Positions 1-5,809 are shown, numbered from the stretch's first letter. The stretch: 6,641 nt of DNA from Opitutia bacterium (GCA_003503355.1 DOCS01000255.1:10449-17089), one strand, 5' to 3'. The notes: generated from the letters alone by a model not told the origin. Translations and numbers: made by a program.

Positions 1-28
1 AACAGTTTACCGAATTTCATTCTAAACA

Positions 29-45
29 ATAGACCTGAATACTAT
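29..45. promoter_or_regulatory. Imperfect dyad and possible -10 element upstream of the hybrid peroxiredoxin
   Basis: ATAG (29-32) and CTAT (42-45) form a dyad with a 9-bp spacer directly before the ATG at 51. It resembles an OxyR half-site (ATAG-N7-CTAT), but the spacer is two bases too long. TACTAT (40-45) overlaps it and could be a -10 box; that would place the transcript start at or next to the ATG, giving a leaderless or nearly leaderless mRNA. No convincing -35 box is visible. Both readings are weak and rest on short matches. Confidence 0.2.
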
Positions 46-50
46 TTACT

Positions 51-779
51 ATGACACAAAGCAAAGAAGGCACCTCCATCCCCAACGTCACTTTCCGCAC
101 GCGCGAAGGCGATGAATGGATCGACATCAACAGCACGTCCTTATTCTCCGGCAAGAACGTCGTCGTATTTTCACTGCCGGGCGCATTCACACCGACCTGC
201 TCAGCCACACACCTTCCACGCTACAACCAGCTAGCCGGGCTCTTCAAACAACACGGCGTCGATGAAATCGTCTGCGTCTCGGTCAATGACGGCTTCGTCA
301 TGAATGCCTGGAAAAAGGATCAAGAGGCAGAGAACATCACCGTCATTCCAGATGGCAACGGCGAGTTCTCCGAGCAAATGGGCATGCTGGTCGACAAAAA
401 CGACCTCGGCTTTGGCAAACGCTCGTGGCGCTACTCGATGTATGTGGCCGACGGCACCATTGAAAAAATGTTCGTTGAGCCCAATCAGCCCGGCGACCCC
501 TTTGAAGTCTCCGACGCCGACACTATGCTCAGCTACCTGGCGCCCGAGGTGAAGATCCAAGAGCCTATGGCTATCTTTACCAAAGTCGGCTGCCCCCACT
601 GCGAAAAGGCCAAGGCGCTTCTGATCGAGAAAGCCTACCCGTTCGAAGAAATCGTCGTCGGCAAGGACATCACCCTCGCAGGTCTCAAAGCGATCGCCGG
701 TGACGAGAGCGCACCGCAAATCTTCAAGGACGGCCAATACCTGGGCACCGAAGAGGCGCTCGTAAAGTTCTTCGCCTAG
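51..779 (+). CDS. Hybrid peroxiredoxin-glutaredoxin (Prx5-Grx fusion)
   Basis: This 242-residue protein reduces hydrogen peroxide and organic hydroperoxides; family precedent (Haemophilus influenzae and Neisseria hybrid Prx5) makes it a glutathione-dependent peroxidase of the cytosol. Residues 1-165 are the Prx5-type thioredoxin fold. The motif PGAFTPTC (43-50) places the peroxidatic cysteine at C50, and the arginine of RSWRYSM (124-130) is the expected active-site arginine. Residues 172-242 form a glutaredoxin domain with a CPHC redox motif (C181, C184), a cis-proline at APQIF (P222) and the glutathione-site segment LGTEEAL (231-237). Length and domain order match the family. The glutaredoxin domain would recycle the peroxidatic cysteine with glutathione, which implies the host has a glutathione system. 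No signal peptide is seen. There is no Shine-Dalgarno sequence, but this ATG begins the normal N-terminus of the family. It appears monocistronic, convergent with the aldehyde dehydrogenase gene. Confidence 0.95.
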   Translation: MTQSKEGTSIPNVTFRTREGDEWIDINSTSLFSGKNVVVFSLPGAFTPTCSATHLPRYNQLAGLFKQHGVDEIVCVSVNDGFVMNAWKKDQEAENITVIPDGNGEFSEQMGMLVDKNDLGFGKRSWRYSMYVADGTIEKMFVEPNQPGDPFEVSDADTMLSYLAPEVKIQEPMAIFTKVGCPHCEKAKALLIEKAYPFEEIVVGKDITLAGLKAIAGDESAPQIFKDGQYLGTEEALVKFFA

Positions 780-812
780 CCTTCCGACGGCGTATCCACC
801 GCCGATCCTTTC

Positions 813-845
813 AAAAACGTGTCGACACATTCGGCACGTTTTTTT
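813..845 (+). terminator. Intrinsic terminator, probably bidirectional
   Basis: AAAAACGTG (813-821) pairs perfectly over 9 bp with CACGTTTTT (835-843) around a 13-nt loop, and the run of seven T ends at 845. It lies 33 bp after the hybrid peroxiredoxin stop codon. The A-tract on the left arm becomes a T-tract on the opposite strand, so the same hairpin could also stop transcripts of the convergent aldehyde dehydrogenase gene, whose stop lies about 110 bp away. The GC part of the stem is short (ACGTG), so strength is uncertain. A smaller hairpin, CGGCG/CGCCG (788-792 and 800-804), precedes it. Confidence 0.65.
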
Positions 846-957
846 GTGTGCGACCAGCAGGAAGCAGCCTTTGCTCGGTCTGTCGACAAACCTTGGGAAC
901 CGCAGTAATCCGCAAGCCAAGCACAGCCAATCTCCCTGCACTCCCCAATTGCACGCA

Positions 958-2319
958 CTACCCCACGCAAATCGACTTCACATTTACAAACTCGCGAATG
1001 CCTGACTTTGCCAGCTCGCGTCCATAACCACTGCGTTTGATGCCACCAAACGGCAGGCGCGGGTCAGACTTCACCAAATCGTTGACGAAACAGGTACCGC
1101 ATTCGAGCTGAGCGGCCAGGCGCTTACCCCGCTCAACATCGCGAGTAAACACCGCAGCGCCCAGGCCATAGGCAGACTGATTGGCGAGGCGTACAGCTTC
1201 ATCCTCGCTCGCCACGGCGACCACGGCTGCGACAGGGCCGAAGACCTCTTCCTCAAAAGCGGGCATCCCCGGCCGCACATCCGTGAGCACGGTCGGCGGA
1301 TAGAACCACCCCGCCCGCAGCGGAATTTCACCGCCCAGCCGCAGCGTCGCGCCGGCGGCCACACTCTCAACCACTTGACGGTGCAAATTGGCGCGTAGAT
1401 CCTCACGCGCCATGGGCCCGAGCGTGTGCGCTTCGTCCGTGGGGTCACCCATACGACGTTTCGCCATTTCAACAATCAGCTTGTCGGTAAACGGCTGCAG
1501 CACCTCCTGCTGCACTACAAAGCGCTTTGCGGAAACGCAGGTCTGCCCACAGTTATTCAGCCGGCTCTGCGCGCATTTGGCTGCCGCCAGATCGAGATCG
1601 GCATCTTTCAATATCAAGTAGGGGTCACTGCCACCGAGCTCCAGCACGCTCTTCTTAATCGCCCGCCCGGCCGCCGCAGCCACTGCAGACCCCGCGCGCT
1701 CACTACCGGTCAACGCAACACCCTGCACCACGTCATCCTCAATAACCGCCCCAATTTGATCGATCTCGATCGGCAACGCGCTCAAGACATGCTGCGGATA
1801 ACCGGCATCAAGAAACAGCGCCTCGATGGCCAGCGCACAACCTGTCACATTGGGCGCATGTTTAAGCAAACAGCCATTGCCCGCAGTCAGCACCGGCACC
1901 GCAAAACGAAACACCTGCCAAAAAGGAAAATTCCAGGGCATAATGCCCAACACCACGCCGAGCGGCTGATAACTAAGGTAGCTTTCTTTTGCCGCAGCGT
2001 TAATCTGCTCATCCGCCAAAAAGCCCGGCGCATGTGCCGCATAGTAGCGACACAATAAAGCACATTTCCCCAACTCTGCACGTGCTTCGACCAGCGGCTT
2101 GCCCACTTCGCGGGTAATCAACTGAGCGTAGTCCTCTTGCCCCGACTCCAACAACAGCGCCAGGCGTTCGAGCGTAGCTGCGCGCGTCCTCACGTCTACC
2201 TGCGCCCACAGCTTCGCAGCCGAGCCAGCATTGCGAACGCACTGCCTTGCAGCGTTAGCAGAAAGCGGAGGATATGTCTCCATGACATGCCCGGTTGCCG
2301 GATTTATCGACTTAAACAT
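958..2319 (-). CDS. Aldehyde dehydrogenase, probable succinate-semialdehyde dehydrogenase (Sad/YneI type)
   Basis: This 453-residue cytosolic enzyme oxidises an aldehyde to its acid with NAD(P)+. Its length and the signatures PWNFPFW (128-134), LLKHAPNV (151-158), GSERAG (205-210) and LELGGSDP (226-233) are those of the Sad/YneI branch of succinate-semialdehyde dehydrogenases, which usually serve GABA or related breakdown. Expected catalytic residues are present: N129 of the oxyanion hole, general base E227, nucleophile C261 in NCGQTC (256-261) and cofactor-binding E358 in EEVFGP. C257, four residues before the nucleophile, is an additional cysteine in the active-site loop. The short N-terminus beginning FKSINPATG is normal for the family, so this ATG is well supported. 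No GABA transaminase gene is adjacent, so the true substrate cannot be deduced from context. The gene diverges from the nucleotidyltransferase-kinase gene across 105 bp. Confidence 0.9.
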   Translation of the reverse strand: MFKSINPATGHVMETYPPLSANAARQCVRNAGSAAKLWAQVDVRTRAATLERLALLLESGQEDYAQLITREVGKPLVEARAELGKCALLCRYYAAHAPGFLADEQINAAAKESYLSYQPLGVVLGIMPWNFPFWQVFRFAVPVLTAGNGCLLKHAPNVTGCALAIEALFLDAGYPQHVLSALPIEIDQIGAVIEDDVVQGVALTGSERAGSAVAAAAGRAIKKSVLELGGSDPYLILKDADLDLAAAKCAQSRLNNCGQTCVSAKRFVVQQEVLQPFTDKLIVEMAKRRMGDPTDEAHTLGPMAREDLRANLHRQVVESVAAGATLRLGGEIPLRAGWFYPPTVLTDVRPGMPAFEEEVFGPVAAVVAVASEDEAVRLANQSAYGLGAAVFTRDVERGKRLAAQLECGTCFVNDLVKSDPRLPFGGIKRSGYGRELAKSGIREFVNVKSICVG

Positions 2320-2424
2320 CGCACTCTGATACTACAGCATTCAATAAGGTAAACTCCCAAAGCAACTCGCACTTGCTTAAATCTACATTTTCACAGACCT
2401 ACCGCAGAACCCCAAAAGTCTCAC
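2320..2424. promoter_or_regulatory. Divergent intergenic region with an inverted repeat
   Basis: These 105 bp must hold the start signals for both the aldehyde dehydrogenase gene (-) and the nucleotidyltransferase-kinase gene (+). AAGCAA (2360-2365) and TTGCTT (2373-2378) form a perfect 6-bp inverted repeat with a 7-bp spacer near the centre, a reasonable shape for a dimeric regulator site. I see no strong -35/-10 pair on either strand: TTGCTT is a passable -35 for the plus strand but lacks a good -10 at the correct distance. No Shine-Dalgarno sequence precedes either start codon. Confidence 0.3.
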
Positions 2425-3510
2425 ATGAAAAAAGTATTCATTTCTGGCTGCTACGACATCCTCCACGCAGGGCACATTCAATTCTTTCGCGAAGCCAAAG
2501 CGCTCGGCGATCACCTCACCGTTTGCTTCGCCTCGGACGCCGTGCTATGGGAGCACAAAAAACGCCGCACCTCGATCCCGCAGGACCACAAACTAGCACT
2601 GATGACTGCCCTCGAAGTCATCGACCAAGTCGTGATCGGCGATTGCGAAGAGCTCGGACTGGACTTCAAGGAACACTTTTTAAAAATCCGCCCGCACGTG
2701 CTGGCAGTCACCGAAGATGACCAATATACCGACATCAAACGCGCCCTGTGCGCCGAAGTGGACGCGGAATACGTAGCGCTGCCCAAAACACCACCGCAAT
2801 TCACACCGGTATCCTCCAGCTCGATCGTGCGCAACATCCGCACGCCTGCCGTAGCCCCGTTGCGCGTTGATTTCGGCGGTGGCTGGCTCGACGTGCCACG
2901 TCATGCACGCGAGGGCACATTCATCGTCAACTGCGCGATTTCCCCAATGGTTTCGCTGAACAACTGGGGCTACGAGCAAAAATCGGGCCTGGGCGGCAGC
3001 GGTGCCTGGGCACTGCTCAACGGCAACGACGGCGTGGAAAGCGAGCTGAACATGGGCGTGGGCTGGCAAGACCCGGCCATTATTCGCGAAACCGGGCTCT
3101 GCGTGTGGCGCAGCGGACCGAAGCCGGTGCTTCAGTTTAAGCGCAACGGCGACTTCCTACGCGGCCACATGGCACTGCACTACACCGATATTCCGCACGA
3201 CACACCCGGCAATGCCGACAATGCACGCGACTACGATCTGATCGAGCAAGCCGGAGCCACCGCCAAAGATGCTGTCCTCGCGGCTAACATTCCAAAGCTC
3301 GGCGAAGCCGTCCGCCTCAGCTACGCTGCTCAGCTTAAGGAAGGCATGTCCGAACTCCCCGACGCAGAAGGCTGCATCGGCCGCAAATACTGCGGCGGCG
3401 GTTGGGGTGGCTACGCGCTCTATCTATTCGAAACCAGTGCTGATCGCGACTCCTTTGTGGTTTCCGCCAACTGCAACCGCCCGGTTGAGCCCTACATCAC
3501 CATTCGTTAG
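2425..3510 (+). CDS. Bifunctional nucleotidyltransferase-GHMP kinase fusion
   Basis: This is a 361-residue two-domain protein. Residues 1-140 are a HxGH-type nucleotidyltransferase like the HldE C-terminal domain or glycerol-3-phosphate cytidylyltransferase: SGCYDILHAGH (7-17) carries the HAGH motif (14-17), and SSSSIVRNI (130-138) is the second nucleotide-binding motif. Residues 143-361 carry all three GHMP sugar-kinase motifs: PLRVDFGGGWLDVP (145-158), GLGGSGAW (188-195, phosphate loop) and CGGGWGGYA (323-331). The pattern most resembles heptose-7-phosphate kinase (HddA) and fucokinase-like proteins. Together the domains suggest phosphorylation of a sugar and its activation to a nucleotide sugar for surface polysaccharide synthesis; the substrate cannot be read from the sequence. 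Only about 40 residues separate kinase motifs 1 and 2, against roughly twice that or more in typical GHMP kinases, so the kinase N-lobe is shortened. The start is the natural beginning of the Rossmann fold; there is no Shine-Dalgarno sequence. tyrS follows after 59 bp, perhaps cotranscribed. Confidence 0.85.
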   Translation: MKKVFISGCYDILHAGHIQFFREAKALGDHLTVCFASDAVLWEHKKRRTSIPQDHKLALMTALEVIDQVVIGDCEELGLDFKEHFLKIRPHVLAVTEDDQYTDIKRALCAEVDAEYVALPKTPPQFTPVSSSSIVRNIRTPAVAPLRVDFGGGWLDVPRHAREGTFIVNCAISPMVSLNNWGYEQKSGLGGSGAWALLNGNDGVESELNMGVGWQDPAIIRETGLCVWRSGPKPVLQFKRNGDFLRGHMALHYTDIPHDTPGNADNARDYDLIEQAGATAKDAVLAANIPKLGEAVRLSYAAQLKEGMSELPDAEGCIGRKYCGGGWGGYALYLFETSADRDSFVVSANCNRPVEPYITIR

Positions 3511-3569
3511 CGCTTTTTCCTTTACGGGATCGCTGACAGGATCAGTTTCATCCTCCTGAATTTACAGCT

Positions 3570-4751
3570 ATGAGCCTGATTGAAACCATCCGCACAAATA
3601 CCGAAACTGTCATTGGGGAAGCCGAACTGGAGGAACGCCTCCACGGCAACCGTCGACTTCGCGTCAAACTCGGCGTTGACCCGACGCGCCCCGACCTGAC
3701 CTTTGGGCACCTGGTGGTCTTTAACAAGTTGCGCCAGTTCCAGGACCTCGGGCATGAAGCGGTGCTGATCATCGGCGACTTCACCACCCTGATCGGCGAT
3801 CCCTCCGGGCGCTCCAATACACGTCCCGTCCTGACAAAGGACGAGATTATCGACAATGCGCAGTCCTACCTCGATCAAGCCTTCAAGGTCCTCAACAAGG
3901 ACAAAACCACTGTCTACTATAACAGTGAGTGGTTCGATAAAATGGGCTTCGAAGACTGCCTGAAGCTCGCCCGCAAGATGACCGTGGCGCGCATGCTGGA
4001 GCGCGACGACTTTGCCAAGCGTTACGCCAGCAACGCGCCGATCTCCATGATTGAGTTCATGTACCCGCTCATTCAAGGCTACGACTCGCTAGTGCTCAAT
4101 GCCGACGTCGAAATCGGCGGCACGGACCAACTCTTCAACATGTTAGTCGGCCGCGCGTTGCAAAAGGACGCCGGCAAGCTCGAGCAAGCGGTCATCACCA
4201 TGCCCCTACTCGTGGGCCTTGACGGCAGCAAGAAGATGTCCAAGAGCGCGGACAACTTTATCGCGTTTACCGACAGCCCCAAGCAAATGTTCGGCAAAAT
4301 CATGTCGGTCTCCGATGAAACGATGTGGGACTACTACCGTCTACTGCTCGAATTCGACCAAGCACACATCGCCAAACTCAAGGAAGGTCACCCGATGGCG
4401 GCCAAAAAGCACCTCGCCGCTGCCCTCGTGGGGCAATTCCACTCGATGCAAGCAGGCAAGCGCGAACTGGAGCAGTTTGAACAAGTATTCTCCAAGAATA
4501 AATTACCCGACGATATGCCCACTTTCACCTGGAGCGACCTGATGGGCGATGACGACAGCGGCCCCCTGCTTGAGGTAATGGCACAATCCGAACTGTTCGA
4601 AAGCAAAGGCGCGGTGCGCCGCCTCGTCCAACAGGGCGGCGTCAAAATCGACGCGCAAAAACAAAGCGACCCAAACAAAACAATCACCCGACCAAACAGC
4701 GAACTCATCTTCCAGGCGGGCAAACGCATTTTCTTTAAGGTCCTAGGCTAA
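3570..4751 (+). CDS. tyrS: Tyrosyl-tRNA synthetase (TyrRS, TyrZ-like)
   Basis: This 393-residue cytosolic class I synthetase charges tRNA-Tyr with tyrosine using ATP. The Rossmann catalytic domain covers about residues 30-240. It contains GVDPTRPDLTFGH (35-47) in the HIGH region, the tyrosine-site segment MYPLIQGYDS (164-173), the family signature ADVEIGGTDQLFN (178-190) and a perfect KMSKS loop (222-226). The C-terminus (about 335-393) is a small S4-like RNA-binding domain, including GAVRRLVQQGGVKID (347-361). Length and S4 domain fit the TyrZ type. One oddity is that the usual H-x-G-H is T-F-G-H (44-47), so the first histidine is a threonine. The protein is otherwise intact and looks functional. 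The start has no Shine-Dalgarno sequence, but the N-terminus fits the family. No T-box is visible in the 59-bp leader, so regulation probably comes from the upstream promoter. Confidence 0.96.
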   Translation: MSLIETIRTNTETVIGEAELEERLHGNRRLRVKLGVDPTRPDLTFGHLVVFNKLRQFQDLGHEAVLIIGDFTTLIGDPSGRSNTRPVLTKDEIIDNAQSYLDQAFKVLNKDKTTVYYNSEWFDKMGFEDCLKLARKMTVARMLERDDFAKRYASNAPISMIEFMYPLIQGYDSLVLNADVEIGGTDQLFNMLVGRALQKDAGKLEQAVITMPLLVGLDGSKKMSKSADNFIAFTDSPKQMFGKIMSVSDETMWDYYRLLLEFDQAHIAKLKEGHPMAAKKHLAAALVGQFHSMQAGKRELEQFEQVFSKNKLPDDMPTFTWSDLMGDDDSGPLLEVMAQSELFESKGAVRRLVQQGGVKIDAQKQSDPNKTITRPNSELIFQAGKRIFFKVLG

Positions 4752-4805
4752 TACAGCGCACAGTCGCGCGCATGCTGCCACCTGACTTGAATGGCACCAA
4801 TTGAA

Positions 4806-4882
4806 GGAGCTGATTCGATCCACATCGCAGTGCGTCAGCTTGCTGGGCGCGACACGTCAGGCGCGACCGCTTGCTCGAGCCC
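4806..4882. repeat. GC-rich structured segment with shuffled short direct repeats
   Basis: Downstream of tyrS, AGCTGA (4808-4813) pairs with TCAGCT (4835-4840), enclosing a CGAT-CCAC-ATCG mini-hairpin (4816-4827). Just after it, three short words each occur twice: CGTCAG (4833, 4855), GCTTGCT (4838, 4869) and GGCGCGAC (4846, 4860), with the order of the last two swapped in the second set. There is no T-tract, so it is not a standard intrinsic terminator. It may be a degenerate repetitive extragenic element or the folded 3' end of the tyrS transcript. Confidence 0.4.
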
Positions 4883-4946
4883 TGCCAATTTAATCATCAA
4901 ATTACGGTTAATTACCCTTTATGTTAAGACCATTCACATCTGACAC

Positions 4947-4975
4947 TTTACATTAACCTCGCACCGCAGTTTATT
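4947..4975 (+). promoter_or_regulatory. Candidate sigma-70-like promoter of the second peroxiredoxin gene
   Basis: TTTACA (4947-4952, five of six matches to TTGACA) is followed after exactly 17 bp by TTTATT (4970-4975, four of six matches to TATAAT), in an AT-rich block that contrasts with the GC-rich sequence before it. Transcription would start near 4982 and give a leader of about 35 nt before the ATG at 5019. This is a consensus match only; AT-rich sequence produces such matches by chance. Confidence 0.35.
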
Positions 4976-5018
4976 AAGCGCATTCACCCACAAACAACCA
5001 CCGTTAAGACGAAATACT

Positions 5019-5492
5019 ATGGCACTTTCAACCGGAACCAAAGCTCCCGCATTTACGCTTAAAACCAAAAACGACGACGGTCTTCAGGACGTCTCGCTAA
5101 GCGACAACCTCGGCACAAAGAAGACCGTCCTGCTGTTCTTCCCGCTCGCTTTCACCAGCGTCTGTGTACAAGAGATGTGCGATGTCAGCTCCAGCTTGGC
5201 TGCATATACCAATTTGAACGCCGCGGTCTACGGCATTTCTGTCGACAGCCCGTTCGCTCTAGAACAAATGGCAAAGGCGGACAACCTTCAGTTCCCGCTC
5301 CTAAGCGACTTCAACAAAGACGTTTCCGCAGCCTACGACGTGCTGTACGCAGACCTGCTGGGCTTTAAGGGCGTTTCCAAGCGCTCCGCATTCGTCATCG
5401 ATGAAGATGGCATTATCATCTACAGCGAATCCGCGGAAGACCCACACGATTTGCCAAACTTCGACGCCATCCAAAACGCCCTCAAGAGCTAA
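5019..5492 (+). CDS. Stand-alone peroxiredoxin (AhpC/TSA family, AhpE- or PrxQ-like)
   Basis: This 157-residue thioredoxin-fold peroxidase detoxifies peroxides in the cytosol. The motif PLAFTSVC (42-49) gives the peroxidatic cysteine C49. A second cysteine, C54, gives C-x4-C spacing as in PrxQ/Bcp proteins, where it is the resolving cysteine, while the PLAFTSVC context and the KRSAFVIDEDG segment (121-131) recall AhpE-like proteins; R122 is the likely active-site arginine. If C54 resolves, the enzyme forms an intramolecular disulfide and would use thioredoxin, unlike the glutaredoxin-fused peroxiredoxin at the left of the window. There is no signal peptide. The ATG at 5019 is the normal start (xLSxGTKAPAFTL); only a weak purine stretch (AAGACGA) precedes it. 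The gene appears to have its own promoter and to be transcribed separately from tyrS and the STAS gene. Confidence 0.92.
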   Translation: MALSTGTKAPAFTLKTKNDDGLQDVSLSDNLGTKKTVLLFFPLAFTSVCVQEMCDVSSSLAAYTNLNAAVYGISVDSPFALEQMAKADNLQFPLLSDFNKDVSAAYDVLYADLLGFKGVSKRSAFVIDEDGIIIYSESAEDPHDLPNFDAIQNALKS

Positions 5493-5564
5493 CAACTTCG
5501 GGTAAAGCGCAACGACACCAACCGCAATCGCCGACATCCGTCACGATGCTGCGAGTTAATTCGA

Positions 5565-5622
5565 TTGTCCTACAATGCTGTAAAAGCGAGCCTTGCGACT
5601 CATTTACTGCATTGTAGGGCGA
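5565..5622. repeat. Long hairpin, REP-like extragenic element
   Basis: CCTACAATGC (5569-5578) and GCATTGTAGG (5609-5618) are perfect 10-bp inverted repeats. Inside, after one mismatch, GTAAA (5580-5584) pairs with TTTAC (5603-5607), then GAG (5588-5590) with CTC (5599-5601) around an 8-nt loop. In RNA the stem extends outward by four pairs including two G-U (TTGT 5565-5568 with GCGA 5619-5622). The apical part (5587-5599) reads CGAGCCTTGCGAC within a GCGA-N5-GCGA module, and a second such module occupies 5619-5631. It has no T-tract, so a plain intrinsic terminator for the peroxiredoxin gene is less likely than a repetitive extragenic palindrome or structured RNA. Confidence 0.6.
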
Positions 5623-5672
5623 CCCAAGCGAGCACACACAATCAGTTCGTTGGTTCACAATCAACACACCCT

Positions 5673-5714
5673 CTGGCAGCGATCGCGTTTTTCTTACTGC
5701 AGACTGCCAGTTTT
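5673..5714 (+). terminator. Inverted repeat followed by TTTT, weak terminator candidate
   Basis: CTGGCAG (5673-5679) and CTGCCAG (5704-5710) form a perfect 7-bp inverted repeat with a 24-nt loop, followed immediately by TTTT (5711-5714). The loop holds T5 and a CGATCG palindrome. The loop is long and the T-tract short for an efficient intrinsic terminator. Because AGGAGA follows directly, it could instead act as a leader attenuator or a regulator site for the STAS gene. Confidence 0.3.
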
Positions 5715-5727
5715 AGGAGAATTGAAG

Positions 5728-5793
5728 TTGATTATTAACACCATGGTTGCATTCTGTTTACAGCCTATCGCTTCACCCCTTTCAGAACCCTAA
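5728..5793 (+). CDS. Possible 21-residue leader peptide
   Basis: A TTG codon at 5728 lies 7 nt after AGGAGA (5715-5720), the only strong Shine-Dalgarno sequence in the window, and opens a 21-codon frame ending with TAA at 5791-5793, 16 bp before the STAS start. An internal ATG at 5743 would give 16 residues. The peptide (MIINTMVAFCLQPIASPLSEP) shows no run of one amino acid as in attenuation peptides and I recognise no family. It could be a translational-coupling leader for the STAS gene or a chance frame. Confidence 0.2.
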   Translation: MIINTMVAFCLQPIASPLSEP

Positions 5794-5809
5794 TCATTTG
5801 CGGCAGTGC

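Larger units (their letters stand above)
5493..5809. other. 317-bp intergenic region with hairpins and a possible leader ORF
   Basis: This is the longest gene-poor stretch of the window. In order it holds about 70 bp with nothing recognisable, a long hairpin with a GCGA-N5-GCGA module (5565-5622) and a second copy of the module (5619-5632), an inverted repeat ending in TTTT (5673-5714), a strong AGGAGA Shine-Dalgarno sequence (5715-5720) followed by a 21-codon ORF, and the start of the STAS gene. I find no tRNA shape and no credible longer gene on either strand. Confidence 0.7.

Noticed and set aside
231..941. Minus-strand 236-codon open frame antisense to the hybrid peroxiredoxin
   Set aside because: It is a shadow of a confidently identified gene in GC-rich sequence, its product matches no family I know, and most of it lies over conserved codons of the real gene.
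1426..2058. Plus-strand 210-codon open frame antisense to the aldehyde dehydrogenase
   Set aside because: The product has no recognisable domain and is rich in arginine, histidine and glutamine, as expected from the reverse complement of a GC-rich gene; the opposite strand has all the catalytic motifs.
3538..3554. AGGAT/ATCCT inverted repeat in the tyrS leader as a terminator or T-box element
   Set aside because: The stem is only 5 bp with no T-tract, and no T-box features (specifier loop, conserved TGG bulge) fit into 59 bp.
3522..4076. Minus-strand 184-codon open frame antisense to tyrS
   Set aside because: It lies almost fully over the conserved TyrRS catalytic domain and has no family resemblance.
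4814..4821. TTCGATCC, resembling a tRNA T-loop
   Set aside because: The flanking bases do not form a T-stem, and no acceptor stem, D-arm or anticodon arm can be drawn around it; the bases fit the local hairpin instead.
5593..5793. 66-codon frame spanning the hairpin region, starting at TTG 5593
   Set aside because: It starts inside the hairpin loop without a ribosome-binding site and has no recognisable features; only its last 21 codons, after AGGAGA, have any support.
5747..5809. Longer STAS protein starting at TTG 5747
   Set aside because: The 21 added residues do not resemble a STAS N-terminus, no ribosome-binding site is suitably placed, and an ATG at 5810 fits the fold start.
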